Of a stretch of DNA of 25,860 nucleotides, positions 1-8,317 are shown in pieces. The stretch covers positions 1-25,860 of the forward strand of contig CAYMQY010000033.1 of assembly GCA_964392655.1 (NCBI GenBank). The letters run 5' to 3'. Each line of letters begins with the position of its first letter. Positions within the stretch are counted from its first letter, which is position 1. The stretch comes from M3007 sp964392655. Lineage in GTDB: Bacteria; Bacteroidota; Bacteroidia; Chitinophagales; Saprospiraceae. The translations under genes were made by a program, and so were the position numbers. A model generated the notes under the pieces. The model was not told the origin of the DNA. It searched no databases and saw nothing but the letters and a program-made list of their open reading frames with translations.

Positions 1-1119
1 GTCGAGGTCATCCTCCTGACCGCCTACGGCAACATCCCCGACGGGGTGCAGGCCATCAAAAACGGCGCCTTCGACTACCTGACCAAAGGCGACGATCAGG
101 AGCGCATCCTGCCGCTCGTGAGCCGGGCACTGGAAAAAGCCCGGCTCCGGCAACGCATCCTGCACCTGGAAAAACAGGTCGGGCACAAGTTTTCCTTCGA
201 ACACATCATCGGGGACTCCAGAGCGCTGAAACAAGCCGTGGAACTGGCCCGCCGCGTGGCGCCCACCGACGCCACCGTGCTGCTCACCGGCGAAACCGGG
301 ACCGGCAAGGAGGTGTTCGCACAGGCCATACACCACGCATCACCGCACCGGGAGCAGCCTTTCGTGGCGGTCAATTGCAGCGCGCTGGGCAAGGAAATAC
401 TGGAAAGCGAATTGTTCGGCCACCGGGCCGGCAGTTTCACCGGCGCCGTGCGCGACAAAAAAGGCCTGTTTGAAGAAGCCAACCACGGCACCCTTTTCCT
501 TGACGAGATTGGCGAAATGCCGCCCGACCTGCAGGCCAAACTGCTGCGTGTACTGGAAACCGGCGAGTTCCTCAAAGTGGGCGATACCAAACCCACCCGC
601 GTGCAGGTGCGGGTCATCGCCGCTACCAACCGCGACCTGCTCGCCGAAAGCGAAGCCGGGCATTTCCGCCAGGACCTGTACTACCGGCTCTCGGTGTTCA
701 CCATCCACCTGCCGCCACTGCGCGAGCGACGCGACGACATTCCCGCTTTGGCCGGGCATTTTGTGCAAATCTTCGCCCTTAAAATGAACCGCCGCACCCC
801 GCCCGCTTTGTCGGCTGCTTTTCTGGAACGCCTTCAAAACTACCCCTGGAAAGGCAACATCCGCGAACTGCGTAACGTGCTCGAACGCGCCCTCATCCTC
901 TGCGACGGCGATACCCTGGAACCGGCGTTTTTGCCCTCGGATTTTCAAGCCCATCCCGGCAGCGACATCGGCTCCGACTTTTCCCTTGCCGCCGCCGAGA
1001 GCCGGCAAATCCGGCAGGCGCTGAACCAGACCGGCGGCAACAAAACCGAGGCCGCCCGGCTGCTCGGTATCGGCATCAGCACCCTGTACCGCAAACTGGA
1101 AGAGTACGGGATGCACTGA
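1..1119 (+). CDS. Sigma-54-dependent response regulator, NtrC family (5' partial)
   Basis: This is a DNA-binding activator of sigma-54 RNA polymerase, controlled by phosphorylation. The reading frame is open from base 1, so the start and the phospho-acceptor Asp lie outside the window. What remains of the receiver domain includes the conserved Thr (LLTAYG) and Lys (DYLTKG). Counting codons from base 1, the AAA+ domain has Walker A GETGTGKE (97-104), the sigma-54 contact loop GSFTGA (144-149, Ala to Ser against GAFTGA), Walker B LFLDEIGEM (Asp168, Glu169) and the DLYYRL/LRER arginine-finger region. A Fis-type helix-turn-helix (NKTEAARLLGIGISTLYRKL) ends the protein. It lies directly upstream of the kdp genes, and a separate histidine kinase closes the island, so it probably replaces KdpE as the K+ response regulator (inference). 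The family call is firm; the target is inferred. Confidence 0.95.
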   Translation, partial: VEVILLTAYGNIPDGVQAIKNGAFDYLTKGDDQERILPLVSRALEKARLRQRILHLEKQVGHKFSFEHIIGDSRALKQAVELARRVAPTDATVLLTGETGTGKEVFAQAIHHASPHREQPFVAVNCSALGKEILESELFGHRAGSFTGAVRDKKGLFEEANHGTLFLDEIGEMPPDLQAKLLRVLETGEFLKVGDTKPTRVQVRVIAATNRDLLAESEAGHFRQDLYYRLSVFTIHLPPLRERRDDIPALAGHFVQIFALKMNRRTPPALSAAFLERLQNYPWKGNIRELRNVLERALILCDGDTLEPAFLPSDFQAHPGSDIGSDFSLAAAESRQIRQALNQTGGNKTEAARLLGIGISTLYRKLEEYGMH

Positions 1120-1136
1120 TCAGTCGGCCTGCCTTT

Positions 1137-1164
1137 CAAAATGAAAAACAACCCGTTCATTTTG
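1137..1164. promoter_or_regulatory. Inverted repeat between the regulator gene and the kdp genes
   Basis: CAAAATGAA (1137-1145) and TTCATTTTG (1156-1164) are perfect 9-bp inverted repeats separated by 10 nt. The repeat begins 18 nt after the regulator stop codon and lies 47 nt upstream of the sigma-54-like element at 1211-1225. It could be an upstream activator site for the NtrC-type regulator or a weak terminator of the regulator transcript. The sequence alone does not decide between these. Confidence 0.35.
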
Positions 1165-1210
1165 GCAAGGTTTGACATGCGTGCTCCCGGGCTATTTTCT
1201 TTTCTTTCAC

Positions 1211-1225
1211 TGGCAATGCGCTTGA
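1211..1225 (+). promoter_or_regulatory. Candidate sigma-54 (-24/-12) promoter for kdp
   Basis: TGGCAATGCGCTTGA matches the sigma-54 consensus TGGCACGN4TTGC at the -24 GG and at the TT of the -12 box with correct 10-nt spacing, but the final GC of the -12 box is GA. It lies about 200 bp upstream of the first small kdp ORF and downstream of a sigma-54 activator gene, which supports the reading. Two other TGGCA sequences nearby (1163 and 1281) lack a correctly spaced -12 box. Confidence 0.35.
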
Positions 1226-1425
1226 AATCAGCGTTTTGAAACTTTTTTCCTTCGCGCATTTCTGCAAGCGGAACGAATCTTGGCACCTCGCCGGGAAACG
1301 AACGTCATGAAATTCTTTTTCTCCATGACCGTGCGCATCGGCCCAAAATCAGGCTCCGCCACAAATTGCGCGTGGCTTTTCATGCCAATGATCCGGGCCT
1401 GACTTCACCACCAACTCTTTCAACC

Positions 1426-1512
1426 ATGCTTTTAACCGTCGTTGTTTTCGCCCTTGGGCTGATTTGCTTCTACCTCTGCTTCAAATCCATTGATGTATTT
1501 GAAAAAATCTGA
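1426..1512 (+). CDS. 28-residue membrane micropeptide upstream of kdpF
   Basis: A short open frame starts at ATG 1426 and ends at TGA 1510-1512. It encodes a single hydrophobic helix (LLTVVVFALGLICFYLCF) followed by a polar tail, KSIDVFEKI. It sits 6 nt before the kdpF start in the same direction, and its plan is the same as KdpF: one helix, then a short Lys/aromatic tail. I do not recognise a named family. It may be a second KdpF-like subunit or regulator of the K+ pump, or a leader peptide. The hydrophobic composition and tight packing argue that it is translated; its function is unknown. Confidence 0.55.
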   Translation: MLLTVVVFALGLICFYLCFKSIDVFEKI

Positions 1513-1518
1513 CCACCC

Positions 1519-1596
1519 ATGCTTGTACTCTTTTTTATCGCCTTGCTGGTTTTCGCGTACATGCTGTACGTGCTGATCAAACCGGAAAAATTCTAA
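1519..1596 (+). CDS. kdpF: K+-transporting ATPase subunit KdpF
   Basis: KdpF is the small single-helix subunit that stabilises the KdpFABC K+ pump in the inner membrane. The 25-residue frame starts at ATG 1519, has one membrane helix, and ends with the family hallmark YVLIKPEKF (YxLxxPExF). Its length matches known KdpF proteins of about 25-30 residues. It is followed 11 nt later by kdpA, as in most kdp operons. Position and motif make the call secure despite the size. Confidence 0.88.
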   Translation: MLVLFFIALLVFAYMLYVLIKPEKF

Positions 1597-1607
1597 CACT
1601 TGTAACC

Positions 1608-3311
1608 ATGATTTTTGAAATCACCTCCATCGCACTGCTGTTTGCTGCAACCGTGCTACTGGCCTGGCCGCTCGGCAAATACATTGCCGCCGTGTATGCC
1701 GGCGAACGCCACTGGTCCGATCGGGTTTTCGGACCGCTGGAACGGTTAGGTTTTCGCTTGTCGGGTATTGACCCCTCGCGGGAAATGACCTGGCAGGATC
1801 ACCTGCGCGCACTCCTCACGATCAACGTGGTCTGGTTTTTCTGGTCCATGTTCGTGCTCATGAACCAGGGATGGCTGCCCTGGAACCCCGACGGCAACCC
1901 GTCCATGACCCCCGATCTGGCGTTCAACACGACCGCCTCGTTCATCGTCAACTGCAACCTCCAGCACTACTCCGGCGAAAGCGGGCTGACTTACTTTTCG
2001 CAGATTTTCGCGATCATGTTTTTCCAGTTCGTCAGCGCCGGCACCGGCATGGCGGCGGGCGCCGTGGTGTTCAACGCCATGCGCCGGCGTACGGCCACGC
2101 AGTTGGGCAACTTTTACGAGTACTTTCTGAAAAGTTGTACCCGCATCCTGCTGCCTGTCAGTTTCATCGCAGCCCTGGTGTTGATCGCCGAGGGCACGCC
2201 GATGAACCTGTTCGAAGGGAAAGACACCCAAATAGCCCTTCAGGGTGACACCGTTCAGGTGAGTCGCGGCCCGGCAGCCGCCATGATCGCCATCAAACAG
2301 GCCGGCACCAATGGCGGCGGTTATTTCGGCGTCAACTCGGCGCACCCGCTCGAAAATCCCACCACCCTGACCAATGCCGTCGAGAACATCCTGATCCTGC
2401 TGATCCCCATGGCTTTTGTTTTTGCTCTGGGCTTTTACCTAAAAAACCGCCGCTTGTCCCGCACGATTTTCTGGACCATGAGCGCAGGTTTCCTGATGAT
2501 CCTGAGCGTCACGATTTGGTCGGAATTCCAGGGCAACCCGAATCTCGATCGCCTTGGTATCGCCCAAACGGAAGGCAGCATGGAAGGCAAGGAAGTGCGT
2601 TTCGGCGCTGGGCTGTCGGCGCTGTGGGCTATTTCCACCACGGCGACTTCCAACGGTTCGGTGAACGCCATGCACGACAGTTTTACGCCGCTGGGCGGAG
2701 CCATGCAACTGCTCGACATGATGGTCAACTCCCTGTACGGCGGGGTAGGAGTAGGTTTTCTCAATTTCTACATTTTCATCATCCTGTCGGCGTTCATCGG
2801 CGGGCTGATGGTGGGCCGCACGCCTGAATTGCTTGGGAAAAAAGTGGAAGCGCGGGAAATGAAAATCGCCATGCTGGTAGCGCTATTGCACCCCTTCCTG
2901 ATCCTCGTCGGTACGGCCATAGCCGCCTGGTTGTCGGCCTCCGGAAACCCGATCGCGGCCAACTGGCTGAACAACCCCGGCTACCACGGTTTTTCGGAAA
3001 TGCTGTACGAGTTCACCTCGGCCTCGGCCAACAACGGCTCCGGTTTCGAGGGTCTGGGCGACAACAACCCGTTCTGGAACATCTCGACCGGTATCGTGCT
3101 GCTGCTGTCGCGGTATTTGCCGATCATCGGCCCCGTAGCCATTGCCGGGCTGATGGCCGCCAAAAAAACCATTCCCGAAAGCGCCGGCACCCTCCGTTCG
3201 GACTCGGCCACGTTCGGCTTGTTGATCCTCACCGTCATTTTCATTCTTGCCGCTCTGGCGTTTTTCCCGGCACTGGCGCTGGGACCGCTGGCGGAACATT
3301 TTTCTTTCTAA
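1608..3311 (+). CDS. kdpA: K+-transporting ATPase subunit KdpA
   Basis: KdpA is the K+-binding, channel-like subunit of the high-affinity KdpFABC pump, related to the Trk/Ktr K+ transporter superfamily. The 567-residue protein has the usual length and about ten membrane helices. All four selectivity-filter loops are visible: NTTASFIVNCNLQHYSGE (from residue 107), GTNGGGYFGVNSAHP (233 on), TSNGSVNAMHDS (347 on) and NNGSGFEGLGDN (475 on), each with the central Gly. The start at 1608 follows kdpF closely. The gene ends 4 nt before the kdpB start, so the two are translated as a unit. Expression is expected to rise at low K+ (family knowledge). Confidence 0.98.
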   Translation: MIFEITSIALLFAATVLLAWPLGKYIAAVYAGERHWSDRVFGPLERLGFRLSGIDPSREMTWQDHLRALLTINVVWFFWSMFVLMNQGWLPWNPDGNPSMTPDLAFNTTASFIVNCNLQHYSGESGLTYFSQIFAIMFFQFVSAGTGMAAGAVVFNAMRRRTATQLGNFYEYFLKSCTRILLPVSFIAALVLIAEGTPMNLFEGKDTQIALQGDTVQVSRGPAAAMIAIKQAGTNGGGYFGVNSAHPLENPTTLTNAVENILILLIPMAFVFALGFYLKNRRLSRTIFWTMSAGFLMILSVTIWSEFQGNPNLDRLGIAQTEGSMEGKEVRFGAGLSALWAISTTATSNGSVNAMHDSFTPLGGAMQLLDMMVNSLYGGVGVGFLNFYIFIILSAFIGGLMVGRTPELLGKKVEAREMKIAMLVALLHPFLILVGTAIAAWLSASGNPIAANWLNNPGYHGFSEMLYEFTSASANNGSGFEGLGDNNPFWNISTGIVLLLSRYLPIIGPVAIAGLMAAKKTIPESAGTLRSDSATFGLLILTVIFILAALAFFPALALGPLAEHFSF

Positions 3312-3315
3312 AACT

Positions 3316-5370
3316 ATGAAACGTCAACGATCCACTCCCCTATTCGCGCCGGCACTTGTCCGGGAAGCCGTCCGGGAGTCTTTTCTGAAACTTGATCCAC
3401 GCCGGATGGTGCGCAATCCGGTCATGTTTACCGTGGAAATATGCACGGCGGTGATGCTGGGCGTTTGCATCTGGATTTTGGCAGGCGAACAAACCCAGGG
3501 CGCCTTCGGCTACAATTTTGCCCTTTTCCTGTGGCTGTTGTTCACGCTGTTGTTTGCCAACTTCGCCGAGGCACTGGCCGAGGCGCGGGGCAAAGCCCAG
3601 GCAGCCAGTCTGCGGAAAACCCGAGAGGAAACCCCGGCCAGGGTACTGAATGCCGACGGTTCCGTATCGGTGAAGTCATCCAGCGAATTGAAAAAAGGCG
3701 ACCGCTTCGTGTGCGAAGCCGGCGACCTGATCCCTGCCGACGGCGAGATTATCGAGGGCATCGCCACCATTGACGAAAGTGCCATCACCGGCGAAAGCGC
3801 TCCGGTGATTCGCGAATCGGGCGGCGACAAATCCAGCGTGACAGGCGGCACCAAGGTGCTGAGCGACCACATCGTGGTGGCTGTCACGACCGAGCCGGGT
3901 GCGAGTTTTCTCGACAAGATGATCGCCCTGGTGGAAGGCGCCAGCCGGCAAAAGACCCCCAACGAGGTGGCGCTGAATATCCTGCTGGCTGGCTTCACCC
4001 TGGTTTTTCTGATTGTTTGTATCACCTTGCCACCTTTTGCCGGATACGCGCAAGCGCCGCTCACCATCGCCGCCCTGATCGCGCTGTTTGTTTGCCTGAT
4101 CCCGACCACCATCGGTGGCTTGCTGTCGGCCATCGGCATCGCCGGCATGGACCGCGCCCTGCGAGCAAATGTGATCGCCAAGTCGGGCAAAGCCGTGGAA
4201 ACCGCCGGCGACCTCGACACCCTGCTGCTCGACAAAACCGGCACCATCACCATCGGCAACCGCAAGGCCACGCATTTTTACCCAGCACAAGGCGTGGATG
4301 CCGGGCACTTCACGCGGCAATGCGTGTTCAGTTCGCTCGCCGACGACACCCCCGAGGGGAAATCCATCGTGGAACTCGGCTCTGCCGACAAAACCCTGTC
4401 TCAGCAGCAGTTGCAATTCATGCTGGCGGAAAAGAGCGCCATGAAATTCATCCCGTTCACCGCCGAAACCCGCAGCAGCGGTGTGGATCTGCCGGGCGGC
4501 CTGCGCCTGCGCAAAGGCGCCTTCGACGCCATCCGGAACATAGTGGAAGCCGCCGGCAACAAGGTGCCGGCAGAAACGACGCAGCAGGTACAGGACATTG
4601 CCGCCAACGGCGGCACGCCGCTGGTGGTGACTGAAAACGAACAGGTTATCGGCGTCATCGAACTGCAGGACATCATCAAGCCCGGTATCCGGGAACGCTT
4701 CGAGCGCCTGCGTAAAATGGGTGTGAAAACCGTAATGGTGACCGGCGATAATCCGCTCACGGCGAAATTTATCGCCGGGCAGGCGGGTGTGGATGATTTT
4801 ATTGCCGAGGCCAAACCCGAAGACAAACTGGCCTACATCCGCGCTGAGCAAAACAGCGGCAAACTCGTGGCCATGATGGGCGACGGCACCAACGACGCCC
4901 CGGCGCTGGCGCAGGCCGACGTGGGTGTGGCCATGAACTCCGGTACCGCCGCCGCCAAGGAAGCGGGCAACATGGTGGACCTGGACAACGACCCGACCAA
5001 ACTGATCGAGGTGGTGGAAATCGGCAAACAACTGCTGATGACCCGCGGTACGCTCACGACGTTCAGTATCGCCAACGACGTGGCCAAATATTTCGCTATC
5101 GTGCCGGCTTTGTTTGCGGCAGCCATTCCGGGCCTGAACGCCCTGAACATTATGCACCTGAGCAGCCCGGAGAGCGCCATCCTGTCGGCGGTAATTTTTA
5201 ATGCCGTCATCATTCCGATGCTGATTCCGCTGGCGCTGCGCGGTGTGCCTTACCGTCCGGTGGGCGCAAGCGCCTTGTTGCGGCGCAATTTGTTTGTGTA
5301 CGGTTTGGGGGGCGTAGTGGCGCCGTTTGTGGGGATCAAGGTTATTGATTTGATCCTGAGTATACTTTAG
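3316..5370 (+). CDS. kdpB: K+-transporting ATPase subunit KdpB
   Basis: KdpB is the P-type ATPase subunit that hydrolyses ATP to drive K+ uptake. ATG 3316 is chosen because it lies 4 nt after the kdpA stop and gives a normal N-terminus (MKRQRSTPLFAPAL); the frame is open further upstream, but that part lies inside kdpA. The protein has 684 residues. Key motifs are TGES (158-161, actuator), DKTGTIT with phosphorylated Asp306, TGDN (476-479) and GDGTNDAP (522-529). The C-terminus has three membrane segments. Sequence and size agree with the family throughout and no catalytic residue is missing. Confidence 0.98.
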   Translation: MKRQRSTPLFAPALVREAVRESFLKLDPRRMVRNPVMFTVEICTAVMLGVCIWILAGEQTQGAFGYNFALFLWLLFTLLFANFAEALAEARGKAQAASLRKTREETPARVLNADGSVSVKSSSELKKGDRFVCEAGDLIPADGEIIEGIATIDESAITGESAPVIRESGGDKSSVTGGTKVLSDHIVVAVTTEPGASFLDKMIALVEGASRQKTPNEVALNILLAGFTLVFLIVCITLPPFAGYAQAPLTIAALIALFVCLIPTTIGGLLSAIGIAGMDRALRANVIAKSGKAVETAGDLDTLLLDKTGTITIGNRKATHFYPAQGVDAGHFTRQCVFSSLADDTPEGKSIVELGSADKTLSQQQLQFMLAEKSAMKFIPFTAETRSSGVDLPGGLRLRKGAFDAIRNIVEAAGNKVPAETTQQVQDIAANGGTPLVVTENEQVIGVIELQDIIKPGIRERFERLRKMGVKTVMVTGDNPLTAKFIAGQAGVDDFIAEAKPEDKLAYIRAEQNSGKLVAMMGDGTNDAPALAQADVGVAMNSGTAAAKEAGNMVDLDNDPTKLIEVVEIGKQLLMTRGTLTTFSIANDVAKYFAIVPALFAAAIPGLNALNIMHLSSPESAILSAVIFNAVIIPMLIPLALRGVPYRPVGASALLRRNLFVYGLGGVVAPFVGIKVIDLILSIL

Positions 5371-5492
5371 ACGTGCAGGTATTGGTCAGATAAACTTTTG
5401 TAGTACAGACCACAATAATTAAGTGTGTACGACCGGAGGCCGCCTGACCACACTCCACATAAAATCAGTTTACATTTCAAACTCAATATAAC

Positions 5493-6053
5493 ATGAAATC
5501 GCATATCCTGCCCGCACTACGTATGACGGCAGTCACCCTGGTGATTTTTTCAGGATTGTATACCTTGGCCGTCTGGGGCGCCGCTCAGGTGCTGCCCACC
5601 AGCGGCCTCGGCACGCGCATCAGCCACGAGCGCGGATATTACTACGCCAATATCGGCCAGGTCTTCTCGGAAGACCGCTACTTTTGGTCGCGGCCCTCGG
5701 CGGTGGACTATAATGCCGCAGGCTCCTGCGGATCGAACAAAGGCCCGACCAATCCCGACTACCTGACTACCGTGCAGGCCCGGATTGATTCGTTTCTGGT
5801 ACACAACCCGGGCGTACGACGCACCGACGTGCCGGCCGATCTGGTCACCGCTTCCGGCAGCGGACTCGACCCGCACATTTCGCCGCAGGCGGCTATGGTG
5901 CAGGTGGCGCGGGTGGCCAAAGCACGCGGACTGGAGGCCTCCCGGCTGGAAGCGCTGGTGCGGCAGCATACCGAACCGCGACTGCTCGGTATTTTTGGAA
6001 AAGAAAAAATCAATGTCCTGCGCCTGAATCTGGCACTGGACGCCATGAAATGA
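5493..6053 (+). CDS. kdpC: K+-transporting ATPase subunit KdpC
   Basis: KdpC is the single-helix accessory subunit that supports the KdpA-KdpB complex. The 186-residue protein has an N-terminal membrane anchor (residues ~8-32). It carries the family motifs FWSRPSAVDYN, GSNKGPTNP, LDPHISPQAA and the tail INVLRLNLALD. It is separated from kdpB by 122 bp that are visibly more AT-rich than the genes. That gap contains TACATTTC (5471-5478), a near match to the Bacteroidota -7 box, so an internal promoter is possible. The functional call is secure. Confidence 0.97.
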   Translation: MKSHILPALRMTAVTLVIFSGLYTLAVWGAAQVLPTSGLGTRISHERGYYYANIGQVFSEDRYFWSRPSAVDYNAAGSCGSNKGPTNPDYLTTVQARIDSFLVHNPGVRRTDVPADLVTASGSGLDPHISPQAAMVQVARVAKARGLEASRLEALVRQHTEPRLLGIFGKEKINVLRLNLALDAMK

Positions 6054-6058
6054 CGCAC

Positions 6059-6091
6059 AGACTTTCCAGGTTTTGAAAACCTGGAAAGTCT
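6059..6091. repeat. 33-bp perfect palindrome between kdpC and the porin gene
   Basis: AGACTTTCCAGGTTTT (6059-6074) and AAAACCTGGAAAGTCT (6076-6091) are exact reverse complements around a single central G. It lies 5 nt after the kdpC stop and ends 19 nt before the porin start. As RNA it would form a very stable hairpin. It could be a dispersed palindromic repeat, an mRNA stabiliser or processing site, or an attenuator. No T-run follows, so a classical terminator is less likely. Confidence 0.9.
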
Positions 6092-6110
6092 CCAAACTAA
6101 CACTATTACG

Positions 6111-7187
6111 ATGAAAAACAAACTCTTGCTCAGCCTTCTCTTCCCCGTTTTCCTGCATGCCCAGACGAATAATACCGACCTGACCTGGGCCTTGTCGGGC
6201 TATGCCGAAACCTACTATGGCTACGATTCCCGCAACCCCGACGACGGCGACCGGCCCGGATTCGTGTACTCGCACAACCGGCACAACGAAGTCAACTTGA
6301 ACATTGCTTTCCTGCGCGCCTCCATGCAGGCCCCGCGCCTGCGCGGAAACCTGGCGCTCATGGCCGGCACCTACGCCAACGCCAACCTCGCTGCCGAAAC
6401 GGGCACCATGCGCAACGTTTTTGAAGCCAACGCCGGGGTGAAGCTCTCCAAAACCGCCAACCTCTGGCTCGATGCGGGCATTTTCGGCTCGCATATCGGC
6501 TTCGAAAGCGCTATCGGCAAAGACTGCTGGACGCTCACGCGCAGCATAATGGCCGACAACACGCCGTACTACGAAGCCGGCGCCAAACTGACCTACACGG
6601 CTCCCGACGACAAGTGGCTCGTCAGCGCGCTCGTGCTCAACGGCTGGCAGCGTATCCGCCGTGTTCCAGGTAACTCCCTGCTCTCCTTCGGCTGGCAGGT
6701 GACGTACAAGCCCTCGGCAACGCTGACGCTCAACAGCAGCAGTTTTATCGGTACCGACCAGCCCGACGACACCCGGCGTATGCGCCTGTTTCACAACCTT
6801 TACGGCATTTTTCAACTGAACGACCGCTTCGGTCTCACCGCCGGCCTCGATCTTGGCTGGGAGGAAAACCCGGTTCCGGAAGAAAGCGGCAATGTTTGGT
6901 TTTGCCCCATCGTGATCGGACGTTTTCAGGTAAATGACCGGCTGGCGCTGGCCGGCCGCGTCGAATATTACCACGACAAAAACGGTGTCATCATTTTTAC
7001 CGACACCGAGCACGGATTCCAGACCTTTGGATTTTCGATAAATGCCGACCTGAAATTGCACGAGAACGCGCTTTGGCGCGTGGAGGGCAAGGTGCTGCAA
7101 AGCCGGGACGCCATTTTTGTAAACAACAGCGGCACGGTGTCGGGCAACAATGCCGTGCTGACAACTGCCCTGGCCATCTGGTTTTGA
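6111..7187 (+). CDS. Outer-membrane porin-like beta-barrel protein of the kdp operon
   Basis: The 358-residue protein starts with a signal peptide (MKNKLLLSLLFPVFLHAQ, cleavage after Ala-Gln likely). It continues as alternating polar/aromatic strands typical of a beta-barrel and ends in Phe (LAIWF), as outer-membrane barrels do. Phrases such as SGYAETYYGYD and VEYYHDKNGVIIF resemble the Bacteroidota porin family often annotated as outer membrane beta-barrel or BBP2-like (recognised by pattern, not searched). It sits between kdpC and kdpD, with only 3 nt before kdpD. It may provide an outer-membrane path for K+ to the pump (inference). The barrel call is firm; the substrate is unknown. Confidence 0.82.
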   Translation: MKNKLLLSLLFPVFLHAQTNNTDLTWALSGYAETYYGYDSRNPDDGDRPGFVYSHNRHNEVNLNIAFLRASMQAPRLRGNLALMAGTYANANLAAETGTMRNVFEANAGVKLSKTANLWLDAGIFGSHIGFESAIGKDCWTLTRSIMADNTPYYEAGAKLTYTAPDDKWLVSALVLNGWQRIRRVPGNSLLSFGWQVTYKPSATLTLNSSSFIGTDQPDDTRRMRLFHNLYGIFQLNDRFGLTAGLDLGWEENPVPEESGNVWFCPIVIGRFQVNDRLALAGRVEYYHDKNGVIIFTDTEHGFQTFGFSINADLKLHENALWRVEGKVLQSRDAIFVNNSGTVSGNNAVLTTALAIWF

Positions 7188-7190
7188 GTC

Positions 7191-8312
7191 ATGGACAAAG
7201 AGCAAAGTGTGCAGCGGTTTCTCGACCTGATCCGCCGTTCCCGGCGGGGCAAGTTCAAACTGTACGTGGGTATGGCTGCCGGCGTAGGCAAAACATACCG
7301 TATGCTGCAGGAAGCGCACGCGTTGCGGCGCAACGGGGTGGATGTGCTGGTCGGGTACATCGAGACGCACAACCGGCTCGAAACGGCTGCGATGCTGGAG
7401 GGATTGCCCATAATGCCACGGCGCACCTTGTTTTACAAAGGCAAGGAACTGGAGGAGATGGACCTCGGCGCTATTTTGGCCCGCCACCCCGAAGTGGTGC
7501 TCGTGGATGAACTGGCGCACACCAACATCGAAGGCAGCAAAAACGAAAAACGCTGGCAGGATGTGCGCGACCTGCTGGAGGCCGGCATCAATGTCATTTC
7601 CGCCGTCAATATCCAGCACCTGGAAAGTCTGAACGAAATCGTGCAGCAGATTACCGGTGTGGAAATTCGCGAACGCGTACCCGACGTGGTGTTGCAACTG
7701 GCCGACGAGGTGGTGAACATTGACCTGACTGCCGATGAACTCGTTACCCGTTTGCGCGAGGGCAAAATTTACGCGCCGGACAAGGTGGAAATCGCGCTGC
7801 GCAATTTTTTCCAGCCGGAAAAAATCCTGCAACTGCGCGAACTGGCCCTCAAGGAAGTGGCCACTTCGGTGGAGCGCAAAGTGGAAACCGAAGTGACCCG
7901 CCCCGGCGACCGGCGATCCGAGCGGTTTCTGGCCTGTATCAGCAGCAACCACAGCACCGCGCAGCATATTATCCGCAAAACGGCTCGCCTGGCGGGGTAC
8001 TACAACGCCCGTTGGTGGGTGCTGTACGTGCAAACGCCCGCCGAGTCGCCCGATAAAATCCCCCTTGCCGCCCAGCGGCACCTGCTCAACCATTTCAAAT
8101 TAGCCATCGAATCGGGCGCCGAAGTGCTGCGGGTGGAAGGTACATCTGCCGCCGAGGCCATCCTCGAAAAAGCCGCCGAACTGGAAATCACCACCGTCTG
8201 CATCGGAAAGCCGCACCTGTCCATCTGGCAAATCATCTGGAACACCGGTATGTTCAACCGCCTGCTCAAAACCCTCGGTGACCGCGACATTGACATCATT
8301 ATCCTCAGTTGA
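7191..8312 (+). CDS. kdpD: KdpD N-terminal sensor protein (KdpD + Usp domains, no kinase)
   Basis: This is the cytoplasmic input half of the K+ sensor KdpD as a stand-alone protein of 373 residues. The KdpD domain has Walker A GMAAGVGKT (27-35) and Walker B-like VVLVDELAHTN, plus the signature NIQHLESLN. A universal stress protein domain follows from about residue 240 (RSERFLACISSN to the end, DIDIIILS). It stops there: the four membrane helices, histidine kinase and ATPase domains of E. coli KdpD are absent. The next gene, 5 nt downstream, encodes a membrane histidine kinase, so the two probably work together (inference). It starts 3 nt after the porin stop. Confidence 0.95.
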   Translation: MDKEQSVQRFLDLIRRSRRGKFKLYVGMAAGVGKTYRMLQEAHALRRNGVDVLVGYIETHNRLETAAMLEGLPIMPRRTLFYKGKELEEMDLGAILARHPEVVLVDELAHTNIEGSKNEKRWQDVRDLLEAGINVISAVNIQHLESLNEIVQQITGVEIRERVPDVVLQLADEVVNIDLTADELVTRLREGKIYAPDKVEIALRNFFQPEKILQLRELALKEVATSVERKVETEVTRPGDRRSERFLACISSNHSTAQHIIRKTARLAGYYNARWWVLYVQTPAESPDKIPLAAQRHLLNHFKLAIESGAEVLRVEGTSAAEAILEKAAELEITTVCIGKPHLSIWQIIWNTGMFNRLLKTLGDRDIDIIILS

Positions 8313-8317
8313 ACGCT

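Noticed and set aside
1278..1296. TGGCACC at 1281 as a sigma-54 promoter
   Set aside because: It has a good -24 box but no GC at the correct -12 distance; the downstream bases are CGGGA.
1370..1388. TGGCTTTTCATGCC near 1371 as a sigma-54 promoter
   Set aside because: The GG to GC spacing is 8 instead of 10, which sigma-54 does not tolerate.
3247..3315. Upstream extension of kdpB into kdpA
   Set aside because: The extra 23 codons lie within the kdpA coding sequence. ATG 3316 gives the family N-terminus and 4-nt spacing.
5550..8093. Long open frame of 847 codons on the - strand opposite kdpC, the porin and kdpD
   Set aside because: It is antisense to three clear genes in GC-rich DNA. The translation is rich in His, Val and Gly with no domain motif, as expected for a shadow frame.
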